DNA of 64,000 nucleotides from Aeromicrobium ginsengisoli (GCF_004134905.2 NZ_SDPQ02000003.1:124001-188000), one strand, 5' to 3'; counted from the stretch's first letter, positions 1 through 9,993 are shown. Notes: generated from the letters alone by a model not told the origin. Numbers and translations are program-made.

Positions 1-903
1 CGCGACCGGCTTGCCGTCATCCTTGGTCCGGACGTTCACGGTGCCCTCGCCGGCCGCCTCCGCGGTCAGCCGCAGGCTCGCCGTGGGCGGCGTGGCGGTC
101 AGCTTCAGGTCCGTGCCGTCACTGACGAGATACGGCTTGTCGCCGGTGCTCTTGAGCGCGAACGTCGTGCCCGGCACGATGTCGTCGCCCTGCGCGGCGT
201 CGACGGAGAAGTAGTCGAACGTGGTCGGCAGCGGCGTGCCGTCCTGGGCGCCCAGCGCGTAGAGCCCGACCTGCGTCGTGTCGAACGCGACGTCGACGGA
301 TCCGGCAGCGACCCACGCGTTGGTCTCGTCGTTCCAGTAGCTCGTCGTGATCGTGTCGCCGACGCGCTGCAGCCGCAGCGTCGCCGAGCTCGCGCCGGGC
401 AGGTCCGCGAACGAGGCGGCCCGGAACGAGGCTCCGGTCTCGACGTCGTTCTCGACCGCGATGCCGGACGGCGAGAGGCTGCCGACGAACGTCAGCCCCG
501 AACGTACGTAGTTGTCGATGTCCTTCCAGGCGATCAGACCGGCACCCTGGTAGACCTTGCCGACCGGCGCGGAGAGCTTGGTGACTGCCGTGAAGTCACC
601 GGCCGGGACGTCGACCATGAAGATGTTCTTGGCCGTGTTGGTGCCTTGGTAGGTGTCGCCGACCTGGCCCGTGACCGCGAGCTTGCCGTCGGTCACCGAG
701 TAGTTGTCGGAGTCCTCGTTCGTGATGTTCCAGTCGGCCGAGAGGCTGCTGCCGCTGAAGTCGTCGCGCCACCCCGTCGTCGTGGGGTCCGCGGCGCTCG
801 CAACCTGCGGCGACAGCGTTGTGAGCGTTAACAATCCTGCGATGGCAAACAGCGTGCTGCGTCGCAGCGAGCGCCGTCCGGTGGTCGGGGTGGAGATTCT
901 CAC
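1..903 (-). CDS. Secreted DUF1349-type beta-sandwich protein, 3' end cut by window edge
   Basis: The reading frame is open from a GTG at 901-903 to the window edge (301 codons visible), so the C-terminus is missing. Residues 1 to about 42 form a signal peptide: basic start (RRSLRRS), hydrophobic core, Ala-rich cleavage region (VASAA). Then comes a concanavalin-A-like sandwich (DFSGSSLSADW, GLIAWKDIDNYVRSGL, VGLYALGAQDG) of the kind found as DUF1349 or beta-xylosidase C-terminal domains, followed by an Ig-like stretch. It lies 99 bp after the GH43 gene on the same strand, so a role in arabinan or other hemicellulose breakdown is inferred. A GAGAGCAGG element precedes the GTG. A LacI-type operator lies inside the signal-peptide codons (819-834). 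A catalytic domain may lie beyond the edge, so its enzyme class cannot be given. Confidence 0.7.
   Translation of the reverse strand, partial: MRISTPTTGRRSLRRSTLFAIAGLLTLTTLSPQVASAADPTTTGWRDDFSGSSLSADWNITNEDSDNYSVTDGKLAVTGQVGDTYQGTNTAKNIFMVDVPAGDFTAVTKLSAPVGKVYQGAGLIAWKDIDNYVRSGLTFVGSLSPSGIAVENDVETGASFRAASFADLPGASSATLRLQRVGDTITTSYWNDETNAWVAAGSVDVAFDTTQVGLYALGAQDGTPLPTTFDYFSVDAAQGDDIVPGTTFALKSTGDKPYLVSDGTDLKLTATPPTASLRLTAEAAGEGTVNVRTKDDGKPVA
819..834. promoter_or_regulatory. LacI-type operator inside the secreted-protein coding start
   Basis: TTGTGAGCGTTAACAA matches 15 of 16 positions of the perfect site at 16020-16035. It lies about 70 bp inside the gene that starts at 903, so a bound repressor would act as a transcription roadblock. 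AT-rich words of this kind are rare in the surrounding GC-rich coding DNA. Binding by the local LacI protein (10073-11101) is inferred. Confidence 0.6.
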
Positions 904-922
904 GATGTGCCTGCTCTCGGAG

Positions 923-999
923 GGTGGTGCCGACAACTGAAGATGGATGGAAACCGGCCGGCACCACCTCACTGGAGGAGAGGAGGTGGTGCCGCCCGG
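923..999 (-). terminator. Terminator hairpin after GH43 gene, with a competing third arm
   Basis: Read on the minus strand just after the GH43 stop (1003), positions 983-994 pair perfectly with 959-970 (12 bp, 12-base loop). The stem is extended by CCGG/CCGG beyond one C-C mismatch (954-957 with 996-999) and followed by TTT, so it looks like an intrinsic terminator. A third segment at 923-932 repeats the upstream arm (CGGCACCACC) and can pair with 959-968 instead, which would open the terminator. It lies just before the next gene's ribosome-binding region. Confidence 0.6.
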
Positions 1000-1002
1000 G
1001 TC

Positions 1003-4000
1003 TTAGCGGACGCGGATCCTGACCGTGTCCGAGCTGGAGAGCACACCCGCAGATCCCCGATAGGAGAACGTGAAGGTGTGCAGGCCTCGCTTGACGACGC
1101 GATAGCTCGACGAGACCTTGCCGCCACGCACCGTCAGTGTCTTGATGTGCCGGCCGCGATACGAGATGTCGACCTTGCCGTCCGGCGTGACGCCGCTGGC
1201 GGTGATCGTCGCGCGCAGCTTGACGGTCGTGCCGCTGCGCACCGAGGTGTCGTTGAGCGAGGCGTTCGTACGGCTGACCGCCTTGACGACCTTGGCGGTC
1301 GGCTGCGACACCGCCGTGCCGGGCGTGACGCCGGCCTTCGTGACGGTGACCTGTACCGCGATGCGGTGCCCGGCGTCCTTGCCGGTCAACCGGTACGTAC
1401 GTCCCGTCGCGCCGGTGATCGGCGTGCCGTCACGCAGCCAGCGCCGGGTGAACGTCAGTCCGGCCTGGTCCCACTCGCCGTCGAACGCCGTCAGGAGCGA
1501 ACCGACCCGCGGGATGCCGAGCACGACCGGCGCGGTCGTTGCGACCGGAGCCGGGCCGGGACCGGGGTCAACCGCCTTGGCGATCTCGAGCGATCCCGTC
1601 GCACCCTGGTTGCCGGCGTTGTCGGTGGCCCGGTACGTCAGCGTGTGCGCCGCCCCGTCGACCACGACCGGTGCCGTGTAGGCCAGCCAGTCGCCGCCGT
1701 CGAGCTGGTACTGCACCGACGCGACGCCCGAGTCCTCGTCCGTCGCGGTCAGCGTCACGGTGCGGTCGTCGAGCTTCGCCGACGTCGCCGGATCCGTGAG
1801 GTCGACCTTGACGGCGAGCGAGGAGACGCCGCTCCACATCAGGTTGTCGCCCTGGGCGCGGTAGTCGATGCCGTACGTACCGGCGTCGAGCGCGACCGGT
1901 GCGTCGTACGTCGTCCACTCACCTTCAGCGATGCGGTACTGGAGCTTCTTGACCCCGCTGCCGCCCGTGAGGGTCAGCGCGGCACCCGTGCCGTACCAGC
2001 CACCCGTGCCGGGGTGCGAGACCTCGGCCTGCGGCGCGGGTCCTTCGTACGCCAGAGGGTCGACGCTCTCGAGGGTCGGGACGACCTTCTTGATCGTGCC
2101 GTCGGCGTTGAAGTAGAGCCGGTCGATCGTGGTCTCCCGGTGCGTGCCGTCGCCGCCGGGGATCGCGAACCGGTGGTAGGCGATGTACCAGTCGTCGGTC
2201 CCGGGCACCTGGATGATCGAGTGGTGCCCCGTGCCGAGGATGCCGAGGCTCGAGTCCTTGGTGAGGATCTCGCCCTTGTTGGTGAACGGCCCGGTGGGGC
2301 TGTCGCCGATGGCATAGCCGACCCGGTAGTTCTCGCTGCCGGTGTCGTCGATCGACCACGAGGCGTAGTACTTGCCGCCGCGCTTGTTCATGAACATGCC
2401 CTCGCGGAAGCCCGTGAGCCCCGTGAGCTCGACCCGCTTGGAGACGTCGTACGACGTCATGTCCGGGTTGAGCGGCACGACGTACGACTTGCCGTTGCCC
2501 CAGTAGAGGTAGGACGTGCCGTCGTCGTCCGTGAACACCGCCGGGTCGATCTGCTGGGCGTTGTTGTAGTCGGCCTTGCTGACCAGCGGCTTGCCGATCG
2601 GATCCGTGAACGGTCCCAGCGGCGAGTCGGAGACCGCGACGCCGATGTTCTGCTGCGCCGAGAAGTAGAAGTAGTACTTGCCGTCCTTCTCCGTCGCGGT
2701 CGGCGCCCAGGCGTTGCTGTCGGCCCAGGAGATGTCCGGGCCCAGGTCGAGGATCGTGCCGTGCTCGGTCCAGTCGACGAGGTTCTTGGACGACCACACC
2801 TTGAACTTCGAGCTGCCCCAGCCGGCGATGCCGTCGGTGGTCGCATAGATGTAGTAGGTGTCGCCGAATCGCACGATGTTGGGGTCGGCGTTGTAGCCCG
2901 GCAGGATCGGCGACTTCATCTCGACCGCCCGGACCTTCCAGTCCCGGGTGTCCCCGTTGGCGGCCGTGACGGTGAACGTCTTCGCGGCGCTCAGGTCGAT
3001 CGGCCCGGTGACCTCGGGCGTGATGGTCGACGTCGACGCGATGTCGAACGCCGGCTGCAGCGCCGTGAGGTCGGTGCCCTTGGCGACGGGCAGCGTGACG
3101 GTGCTCGTCGCCCCGTCGATGATCGGGTCGACCTTGAGGCTGTCGAGCTCGACGCCTGTGATCGCGGTCGGATCGGAGCCGAGATCCCTGACCTCGGTCG
3201 CCGACAGCGCACGGTTGTAGATGCGGAAGTCCGCGACCTTGCCCTTGAGGTACTTGTCGGCGTTGTAGACCGAGCGGCCGATGTAGTTGGCGGTCGTACG
3301 ACCGCCACCGATGTCGCCCGGCACGATCGTGACGCCGGTCTTCTCGCCGACCTTGACGCCGTCGAGATAGATCGTGGCGGTCCCGTCCTTGAGCGTGTAG
3401 GTCAGCGTCTTCCAGGCACCGCGCGGCGCGGCCGCGTCGTCCGTCGCGGTCTGCTCGGTCGTCCAGTTGCCGCTCGCGATCGAGGTCCGGTACTTGTCGT
3501 TGCCGCCCGTGAACAGGTAGCCGCTGCCGGCCCCACCGGAGTCGGTGTTGCCGAGACCCCAGATGAAGTAGGGCGTGGCCTGGTTCGGGTCGATCCAGAC
3601 CTTGGTCGAGACCGTGATCTGGTCGATCCCGGTCAGGATGTTGTCCGGGAGCTTGACGTGGCCGTTGGTGCCGCCGAGGGTCAGCGAGCCGTCCGCCCAG
3701 CTGGCGTCCCCGCTCAACGTCCCGTCGTAGCCGTTGCCGGACGAGTCCTTGACGGTCGTGCCGGAGGTGTCGTCGAGCGCGTAGTGCACGACCTCGCCGT
3801 CGGCGTTCGCCTTGACCGGGTCGGGATCGTTGCGCAGGCGCTTGAGCTCGTCGGCCGTGACCGGGATGACCGTGCCGTGGCGCGGGCTGCCGGGGAGCTT
3901 GTAGCTGGCCGGGACCTTCCAGTCCGGGGCGTCGATCGTGTCGGTGCCGAGCGGGATGTAGCCGCGTCCGCCGTACTCGTCGGTGAAGAGGTAGTACTTC

Positions 4001-6087
4001 GAGCCGGACGTGTCGCCCGCATTGGCCTTGAACGCCGTCGGTCCCTCGACCGCGGACGTGCCGGCCTTCTTGCCGATGCAGGAGTCCTCGATCTTCCACG
4101 CGGGGTTGTTGATGTCCCAGCCGGGCTGGCTCGCGTCGTCGACCGCGAGGAGATCGTCGCTCTTCTCCTGGATGATGTCGGAGCAGCCGGTCACGCCGCC
4201 CTCGTCCTTGGTGAAGCGGTGGTACGTGCTGCCGTCCTTGAGGACCGTCGAGTCGATGCGCGAGGCGCCGAAGTCCTGCCAGACCTTGGGCTTGCTGAAC
4301 GTCCGGAAGTCGCGCGTCGTCGCGTACAGCATCTTCTGGTACGTCGAGCCGGAGTGCGTCGTGTCGCTCTCGGCGTACAGCTTCGAAGCCCAGAACACGA
4401 CGTACGAGCCGAGCTCGTCGGACCAGTAGGCCTCGGGGGCCCAGGTGTTGCCCGCGGTGTCGGGCGAGACCTTGACGTGGCGCTGCTCGGACCAGTTCAC
4501 GAGGTCGGTGGACTCCCAGACCTCGAGGTACTTGCTGCCCGTGCGCTGCGACGCGTCCCAGTTGGTCGCGTCGATGTCGAGGTCGGTCGCGATGAGGTAG
4601 AACTTGTCGCCCTCGGGAGAGCGGATCAGGAACGGATCGCGGAGGCCGGTCGTGCCCATCGTGGACTTGAGCGTGGCCTTGCCGCCGTTGAGCTCGTCCC
4701 ACTGCAGGGCGTTGTTGCCACGGCTGGCGGCGAAGAAGATGCTCTCCTCGGCGCCCGTGAAGTAGCTGAACGCGTAGCCGGCGTAGGGGCCGAGGTCGGG
4801 CTTCGGCGTCACGGTCGCGGTGATCTGGCGGGTGGCCGTGGCCGAGCCGACCGTGACCGTCGCGGTCAGGTGGACCGTCGCCGGGTCGGCGCCGTGGGCC
4901 GGGCGGTGCACGATGCCGTCGGTGTCGATGACGGAGGTGTCGTCGGACGCCCAGGCGATCGTCGAGCCGTGGCTGCCGCTGGTGGGCAGCGTGATGTTGC
5001 CTCGCACGTCGTCGACGTCGGGGATGCTGATGGCTGCCGCGTCGGCGTCGGCCCGCTGCTGGTCACCCTCGGCCGGCAGCACCGTGGCCTGGAACGTCTT
5101 GGTGTCGCTCGCCGTGCCGCGGGTCAGCGTCGCGGTCAGCGTGACCGTCGCGGGATCGTCCGTCGGTCCCGGGCGGGTCACGGTGCCGTCGTTGGCGATG
5201 ATCGCGGGGTTGCTGGAGGACCACGTCACCGCCGAGCCGCGCTGGCCGGTGGCCGGCAGGTTCAGGTCGTCGGTGACGGCCGAGAGATCGCCGAGAGACA
5301 GGACGGCCTTGTCGGACGCCACGATGTCGGCGTCGCTCGGGGCGAGCGAGGTGACCTCGGCCGCGGTGAGCGCGCGGTTGTAGATGCGGAAGTTGCGGAC
5401 CTTGCCCTTGAGGAACTTGTCCGCGGCGTAGTTGGACTTGCCGATGTTGTTGTTGACCGTCGTGCCGCCGCCGATGTCGCTCGGCTTGACCGTCACCGCG
5501 GTGTTCTGCGCGACCTGGACACCGTCCTCGTACAGCGTGCCGGTCGTGCCGGTCTGCGTGTAGGTGACGGTCTTCCAGACGCCGCGGGCCAGGGCGGCGT
5601 TCTTGCTCGTGACCTTCTCGCCGGACCAGTTGGTGAGGGTCAGGCCGGTACGGAACGCGTCGCCGCTCGCGAAGAAGTAGCCCGTGCCGGACGACGAGGT
5701 GGCGGAGTTGCCGAACCCCCAGATGAAGTATGGCGTCGCTTGCGCCTGCTCGATGTACACCTCGGTCGAGACCGTGATCGACGAGAGCCCCGCCATGATG
5801 TTGTTGGGCAGCTTGACGTAGTCGTCGGTGCCGTCGAGCGTCAGCCCGCTCGCCCCACCCCACGTGGCGCCGCCGTTGAGCGTGCCGTCCCTGCCGTTGC
5901 CCGACGAGTCGGTGACCGTCGTGCCCGAGCTCTGCGTCAGGTCGTACTTGAGCACGAGCCCGTCCGTCACGTCGGCCGCGTGAGCCGTCATGGGCAGGCC
6001 CACGACCAGCCCCGCGAGGAGCGCGAACACCGCGACACAGGCCGATGTGACCTGGGTCACAGACCGAAAATGGGTAGGGCTGCTCAT
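1003..6087 (-). CDS. Secreted multidomain arabinan-degrading enzyme with two GH43 domains
   Basis: 1,694 residues. Signal peptide at 1-38 (hydrophobic core, cleavage near AHAAD). Order of domains: LamG-like lectin fold about 40-250; two atrophied bacterial Ig domains about 255-430 (TWSSSNPAII, AWASDDTSVI); GH43 five-blade propeller about 432-755; second LamG about 762-970; Ig-like linker; second GH43 about 1055-1345 with the Asp start motif NADPNIVRFGDTYYIY, a middle DPAVFTDDDG and the acid motif FREGMF; two OmpL47-like repeats to about 1500; two C-terminal Ig-like domains. The two LamG domains are clearly duplicates (both contain QATPYFIWG and FRIYNRAL). GH43 enzymes hydrolyse alpha-L-arabinofuranosyl or beta-xylosyl bonds; the ara genes 33 bp upstream favour arabinan. 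The start has GGGAGA before ATG. No sortase signal is seen, so it is probably released or lectin-bound. Confidence 0.88.
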   Translation of the reverse strand: MSSPTHFRSVTQVTSACVAVFALLAGLVVGLPMTAHAADVTDGLVLKYDLTQSSGTTVTDSSGNGRDGTLNGGATWGGASGLTLDGTDDYVKLPNNIMAGLSSITVSTEVYIEQAQATPYFIWGFGNSATSSSGTGYFFASGDAFRTGLTLTNWSGEKVTSKNAALARGVWKTVTYTQTGTTGTLYEDGVQVAQNTAVTVKPSDIGGGTTVNNNIGKSNYAADKFLKGKVRNFRIYNRALTAAEVTSLAPSDADIVASDKAVLSLGDLSAVTDDLNLPATGQRGSAVTWSSSNPAIIANDGTVTRPGPTDDPATVTLTATLTRGTASDTKTFQATVLPAEGDQQRADADAAAISIPDVDDVRGNITLPTSGSHGSTIAWASDDTSVIDTDGIVHRPAHGADPATVHLTATVTVGSATATRQITATVTPKPDLGPYAGYAFSYFTGAEESIFFAASRGNNALQWDELNGGKATLKSTMGTTGLRDPFLIRSPEGDKFYLIATDLDIDATNWDASQRTGSKYLEVWESTDLVNWSEQRHVKVSPDTAGNTWAPEAYWSDELGSYVVFWASKLYAESDTTHSGSTYQKMLYATTRDFRTFSKPKVWQDFGASRIDSTVLKDGSTYHRFTKDEGGVTGCSDIIQEKSDDLLAVDDASQPGWDINNPAWKIEDSCIGKKAGTSAVEGPTAFKANAGDTSGSKYYLFTDEYGGRGYIPLGTDTIDAPDWKVPASYKLPGSPRHGTVIPVTADELKRLRNDPDPVKANADGEVVHYALDDTSGTTVKDSSGNGYDGTLSGDASWADGSLTLGGTNGHVKLPDNILTGIDQITVSTKVWIDPNQATPYFIWGLGNTDSGGAGSGYLFTGGNDKYRTSIASGNWTTEQTATDDAAAPRGAWKTLTYTLKDGTATIYLDGVKVGEKTGVTIVPGDIGGGRTTANYIGRSVYNADKYLKGKVADFRIYNRALSATEVRDLGSDPTAITGVELDSLKVDPIIDGATSTVTLPVAKGTDLTALQPAFDIASTSTITPEVTGPIDLSAAKTFTVTAANGDTRDWKVRAVEMKSPILPGYNADPNIVRFGDTYYIYATTDGIAGWGSSKFKVWSSKNLVDWTEHGTILDLGPDISWADSNAWAPTATEKDGKYYFYFSAQQNIGVAVSDSPLGPFTDPIGKPLVSKADYNNAQQIDPAVFTDDDGTSYLYWGNGKSYVVPLNPDMTSYDVSKRVELTGLTGFREGMFMNKRGGKYYASWSIDDTGSENYRVGYAIGDSPTGPFTNKGEILTKDSSLGILGTGHHSIIQVPGTDDWYIAYHRFAIPGGDGTHRETTIDRLYFNADGTIKKVVPTLESVDPLAYEGPAPQAEVSHPGTGGWYGTGAALTLTGGSGVKKLQYRIAEGEWTTYDAPVALDAGTYGIDYRAQGDNLMWSGVSSLAVKVDLTDPATSAKLDDRTVTLTATDEDSGVASVQYQLDGGDWLAYTAPVVVDGAAHTLTYRATDNAGNQGATGSLEIAKAVDPGPGPAPVATTAPVVLGIPRVGSLLTAFDGEWDQAGLTFTRRWLRDGTPITGATGRTYRLTGKDAGHRIAVQVTVTKAGVTPGTAVSQPTAKVVKAVSRTNASLNDTSVRSGTTVKLRATITASGVTPDGKVDISYRGRHIKTLTVRGGKVSSSYRVVKRGLHTFTFSYRGSAGVLSSSDTVRIRVR

Positions 6088-6119
6088 GATGTCTCCCGAT
6101 GGGTTGGTGTGGGTGAAGG

Positions 6120-7622
6120 TCAGAGACCGGCGGCGAGCCGGTGATACGCCTGGTTCCAGCGCAGCTCTCTGAGGAAGTTCTTGGGCGTCGTGTCCGCGTT
6201 GATGTGCAACAGCTCGGTGCTGAGGATCTCGGCGAGGTCGTCGAACTCCTCGATCCCGACCGCCGTCGAGAGCACCGTGTGGTGCGGGCCGCCGGCCATG
6301 ATCCAGGCCTCAGCCGCCGTCGCGAGCGACGGATGCGCCTGCCAGACCGCGCACGCCACGGGCAGCTGGGGCAACGGCTCGTCGGGCTCGACCAGCGTGA
6401 TGTCGTTGGCGGTCAGGCGGAACCGGTCACCGAGGTCCGAGAGCCCCACGACGATGCCTTCGCCCTGGTCGGCGATGAACCGCATGCGTACGGGATCCTC
6501 GCGGCCACCGATGCCGAGCGGGTGCACCTCGATCGTCGGCTTGGTGGTCGAGATCGTGGGGCAGACCTCGAGCATGTGGGCGCCGAGGGACTTCTCGTTG
6601 CCCGGCTCCAGGTGGTACGTGTAGTCCTCCATGAACGACGTCCCGCCGGGACGGCCCGCCGCCATGGCCTTGGTCGTACGCACCAGGACCGACGTCTTCC
6701 AGTCACCCTCACCGCCGAAGCCGTAGCCGTCGGCCATCAGGCGCTGGACCGCGAGCCCGGGCAGCTGGCGCAGCCCGCCGAGGTCTTCGAAGTTCGTGGT
6801 GAACGCGCCGAAGCCGCCCTCCTCGAGGAACTGCCGCATGCCGGCCTCGACCCGCGCGCCGTAACGCAGTGAGTCGTGCCGCGACCCGCCGACGCGCAGC
6901 TCGGCCGCGACGTCGTAGAGGTCCTGGTACTCGCTGACGAGCTTGTCGATCACGGTCTCGTCGACCGCGTCGACGACCTCGACGAGATCGTTGACGCCGT
7001 AGGTGTTGACCGAGACGCCGAACCGCAGCTGAGCCTCGACCTTGTCGCCCTCGGTCACCGCGACGTCGCGCATGTTGTCGCCGAAGCGGGCGAGCTTGAG
7101 CGATCGCATCTCCGAGGCGCCCGCAGCAGCACGCACCCAGACGCCGACGCGCCGGCCGACGTCAGCGTTGCTGACGTGGCCGACGACGGTCTTGCGGGCG
7201 ACCCCGAGGCGGGTCTGGATGTAGCCGAACTCCCGGTCGCCATGGGCGGCCTGGTTGAGGTTCATGAAGTCCATGTCGATCGTGGACCACGGGATCTCCC
7301 GGTGCGCCTGCGTGTGCAGGTGCAGGAACGGCTTGCGCAGCGCGTCCAGCCCGTTGATCCACATCTTGGCCGGCGAGAACGTGTGCATCCAGCCGATCAG
7401 GCCGATGCAGGTGTCGTCGGCGTTCGCCTCGAGGATCGTCCGGCGGATCGCGTCGGACGAGGTCAGGACCGGCTTCCACACGATGCGGATCGTGAGGTCC
7501 GGGTGAGCGGCCAGCGTGTCGGCGACCTCGCGCGACTGGTCGGCGACCTGCTGGAGCGTCTCCTCGCCGTAGAGGCCCTGGCTTCCGGTCAGGAACCAGA
7601 TCTCGCGGTCGGCGGTGCTCAT
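6120..7622 (-). CDS. araA: L-arabinose isomerase
   Basis: 500 residues, the standard AraA length, starting [19 protein letters not shown]. It interconverts L-arabinose and L-ribulose in the cytoplasm with a divalent metal (usually Mn2+). The metal and catalytic signatures are present in order: [30 protein letters not shown] and GGPHHTV. The start at 7620-7622 is preceded by a strong AGAAGGAGA site seven bases away; a longer frame upstream lacks one and would run into araD. It is 29 bp downstream of araD and 32 bp upstream of the GH43 gene, so it belongs to the same transcript and the same LacI control. Confidence 0.97.
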   Translation of the reverse strand: MSTADREIWFLTGSQGLYGEETLQQVADQSREVADTLAAHPDLTIRIVWKPVLTSSDAIRRTILEANADDTCIGLIGWMHTFSPAKMWINGLDALRKPFLHLHTQAHREIPWSTIDMDFMNLNQAAHGDREFGYIQTRLGVARKTVVGHVSNADVGRRVGVWVRAAAGASEMRSLKLARFGDNMRDVAVTEGDKVEAQLRFGVSVNTYGVNDLVEVVDAVDETVIDKLVSEYQDLYDVAAELRVGGSRHDSLRYGARVEAGMRQFLEEGGFGAFTTNFEDLGGLRQLPGLAVQRLMADGYGFGGEGDWKTSVLVRTTKAMAAGRPGGTSFMEDYTYHLEPGNEKSLGAHMLEVCPTISTTKPTIEVHPLGIGGREDPVRMRFIADQGEGIVVGLSDLGDRFRLTANDITLVEPDEPLPQLPVACAVWQAHPSLATAAEAWIMAGGPHHTVLSTAVGIEEFDDLAEILSTELLHINADTTPKNFLRELRWNQAYHRLAAGL

Positions 7623-7651
7623 GGACGTCTCCTTCTGATGGGTCGCGGGGC

Positions 7652-8326
7652 TCACTGGCCGTACGCGTTCTGGTAGCGGTCGAAGAGGCTGGCGATCTGG
7701 TCCGGCGGGATGGGCACCGGTTCGCCGAGCTGTCGGGCGATGTGGGTCGTACGCGCGACTTCCTCGCACATCACGGCGGCCTTGACTGCCGAGCGCGCGT
7801 CCTTGCCGATCGCGAAGACGCCGTGGTTCTGCATCAGGACGGCCGGCGAGTTGCTGTCGCGCAGCGTGTCGACGATGCCGCGGCCGATCGAGTCGTCACC
7901 GATCAGGGCGAACGGCCCGACGGGGATCTCCCCGCCGAACTCGTCGGCCATCATGGTCAGGACGCAGGGGATGGGCTCGGCGCGGGCCGCCCACGCCGTC
8001 GCGTAGGTCGAGTGGGTGTGCACGACGCCGCCGACCTCGGGCAGGTGCCGGTAGACGTACGCCTGGGCGGCGGTGTCCGACGACGGGGCGAGGTCTCCCT
8101 CCAGCACCGCGCCGTCGAGGTCCGTGACGACCATGTTCTCCGGCGTGAGGTCGTCGTAGCTGACCCCACTGGGCTTGATGACCATCATGTCGGCGCCGGG
8201 CACCCGCGCCGAGACGTTGCCCGCTGTCCAGACCACGAGCTCGTAGCGGGTCAGCTCCGCGTGCAGGGCGGAGACCTCTCGGCGAAGCCGGAGGATCGTG
8301 GCCTGGACGTCCTGGGTGAGCGTCAT
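7652..8326 (-). CDS. araD: L-ribulose-5-phosphate 4-epimerase
   Basis: 224 residues, a class II aldolase-fold enzyme that converts L-ribulose 5-phosphate to D-xylulose 5-phosphate, which then enters the pentose phosphate pathway. Visible family features: the phosphate-binding [12 protein letters not shown] and [10 protein letters not shown] segments, the zinc ligands in [13 protein letters not shown], and the third His in [10 protein letters not shown]. Its ATG overlaps the araB stop (ATGA at 8323-8326), so translation is coupled to araB. Length and motifs match AraD more closely than fuculose aldolase, and the flanking araA and araB settle the call. Confidence 0.96.
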   Translation of the reverse strand: MTLTQDVQATILRLRREVSALHAELTRYELVVWTAGNVSARVPGADMMVIKPSGVSYDDLTPENMVVTDLDGAVLEGDLAPSSDTAAQAYVYRHLPEVGGVVHTHSTYATAWAARAEPIPCVLTMMADEFGGEIPVGPFALIGDDSIGRGIVDTLRDSNSPAVLMQNHGVFAIGKDARSAVKAAVMCEEVARTTHIARQLGEPVPIPPDQIASLFDRYQNAYGQ

Positions 8327-9993
8327 GCCGCGCCCCCCGCCAGCGCTTCGCGGCGCAGGGCGTGGAGCCGGTGCATGACGTCGTTGCCGCCCCGACCGAA
8401 GTGGTCGTGCAACGCGGTGTACTCGGCGAACAGCCGGTCGTAGACCTTGGAGCGTCCCTCATCGGGCAGTACGACTGCCCGATTGAGGGAGCCCATAGCC
8501 TTCGCGGCGGCGCGTATGTCCGCGTACGCGCCAGCCGCGACGGCAGCATGGAGGGCAGAGCCCAGAGCCGGGCCCTGCTCGGACCCGATCACCGAGAGCG
8601 GCAAGCGGGTCACGTCGGAGTAGATCTGCATGAGGAGCGGGTTCTTGGAGAGACCACCGGCGATGATGAGCTCCTCGACGGGCACCCCGCTGGCGTTGAA
8701 CGTCTCGATGATCGTGCGGGTGCCGAACGCCGTCGCCTCGATCAGCGCGCGGTAGACGTCCTCGGGCCGGGTCGCCAGCGTCTGGCCGACGATCAGCCCG
8801 GTCAGCTCGTGGTCGACCAGCACCGAGCGGTTGCCGCTGTGCCAGTCGAGCGCGACCAGACCGTGCGCCCCGACAGGCTGCTTGGACGCGAGCTCCGTGA
8901 GGTGCTCGTGAACGCCGATGCCCGCGGCGTCAGCCGCCTCGCGGACGTAGGCAGGAACGCCGTGGTCGACGAACCAGCCGAAGATGTCCCCGACGCCGCT
9001 CTGGCCGGCCTCGTAGCCCCATGTGCCGGACACGATGCCGCCGTCCACGACGCCACACATGCCGGGCACCTCGCGCAGGACGCTGCCGCTCATGACATGG
9101 CACGTCGAGGTGCCCATGATCGCGACCATCTGGCCGGCGTCGACGGCCTGCGCGGCTGGCGCGGTGACGTGCGCGTCGACGTTGCCGACTGCCACGGCGA
9201 TGCCCTCGGGCAGTCCGGTCCAGCCTGCGGCCTCGGCGGTCAGCGTGCCGGCGGGACGGCCGAGCTGGCCGATCGGCTGGTCGAGTTTAGCGTTAACAAA
9301 ATCGGCAAACGCAGGGTTGAGCCCGGCGAGGAAGTCATCCCCCGGATAGGCGCCGTCCTGCAGGATGCCCTTGTAGCCTGCGGCGCAGGCGTTGCGGACG
9401 TACGTCCCGCAGAGCTGCCAGACGATCCAGTCGGCGGCCTCGACCCACCGCTCCATCGCGGCGTAGACCTCGGGGTCCTCCTCGAGGACCTGCAGCCCCT
9501 TGGCGAACTCCCACTCCGACGAGATCAGCCCGCCGTAGCGCGGCAGCCAGGCCTCGCTCCGCTGCTCGGCGAGCTCGTTGATGCGGTCGGCCTGGCCCTG
9601 CGCGGCATGGTGCTTCCAGAGCTTGACGTAGGCGTGCGGCCGGTCGGCGAACTGCGGCAGCTCGTTGAGCGGCGTGCCGTCGGCGAGCGTCGGCACCATC
9701 GTGCAGGCGGTGAAGTCGGTCGCGATGCCGATGACGTCGGCCGGGTCGATGCCCGACGCGCGCACGGCCTCTGGCACTGCGGTGCGCAGCACGTCGACGT
9801 AGTCCGACGGCACCTGCAGCGCCCAGTCGGGCGGCAGGGGCGAGCCCGGTGTCGTGGGCAGCGCGTCGCTGATCACGGCGTGCGCGTACGGGTGCACGGC
9901 GCTCGCGAGCTCACGGCCATCCTTGACCGAGACGACCAGGGCGCGCCCCGAGAGGGTGCCGTAGTCGACTCCGACGACGTACTGTTCGCTCAT
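8323..9993 (-). CDS. araB: L-ribulokinase (FGGY family)
   Basis: 556 residues. It phosphorylates L-ribulose with ATP to L-ribulose 5-phosphate. The FGGY fold shows an N-terminal nucleotide-fold motif (VGVDYGTLSGRALVV), the DFTACTM substrate region and the C-terminal ATP-binding IIAGGLSKNPLLMQIYSD. Its start ATG at 9991-9993 overlaps the stop of the microgene 9990-10076, and its stop overlaps the araD start. The ribosome-binding signal (GGGG about six bases away) is weak, which fits translational coupling to the microgene. An AT-rich operator-like site (9284-9299) lies within the coding region and reads as codons for AKLDQ-region residues, about 700 bp from the start. Confidence 0.95.
   Translation of the reverse strand: MSEQYVVGVDYGTLSGRALVVSVKDGRELASAVHPYAHAVISDALPTTPGSPLPPDWALQVPSDYVDVLRTAVPEAVRASGIDPADVIGIATDFTACTMVPTLADGTPLNELPQFADRPHAYVKLWKHHAAQGQADRINELAEQRSEAWLPRYGGLISSEWEFAKGLQVLEEDPEVYAAMERWVEAADWIVWQLCGTYVRNACAAGYKGILQDGAYPGDDFLAGLNPAFADFVNAKLDQPIGQLGRPAGTLTAEAAGWTGLPEGIAVAVGNVDAHVTAPAAQAVDAGQMVAIMGTSTCHVMSGSVLREVPGMCGVVDGGIVSGTWGYEAGQSGVGDIFGWFVDHGVPAYVREAADAAGIGVHEHLTELASKQPVGAHGLVALDWHSGNRSVLVDHELTGLIVGQTLATRPEDVYRALIEATAFGTRTIIETFNASGVPVEELIIAGGLSKNPLLMQIYSDVTRLPLSVIGSEQGPALGSALHAAVAAGAYADIRAAAKAMGSLNRAVVLPDEGRSKVYDRLFAEYTALHDHFGRGGNDVMHRLHALRREALAGGAA
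9284..9299. promoter_or_regulatory. LacI-type operator-like site within araB
   Basis: AGTTTAGCGTTAACAA matches 13 of 16 positions of the perfect site at 16020-16035, including the GCGTTAACAA core with a central CG. It is well inside araB, so it could be an auxiliary site for looping or a roadblock. It may also be chance, although such AT-rich words are scarce here. Confidence 0.4.

Noticed and set aside
907-6144. A 1,745-codon open frame on the plus strand opposite the GH43 gene
   Set aside because: Arg/Asp/Val-rich composition with no domain; it is a shadow of the GH43 codons in high-GC DNA.
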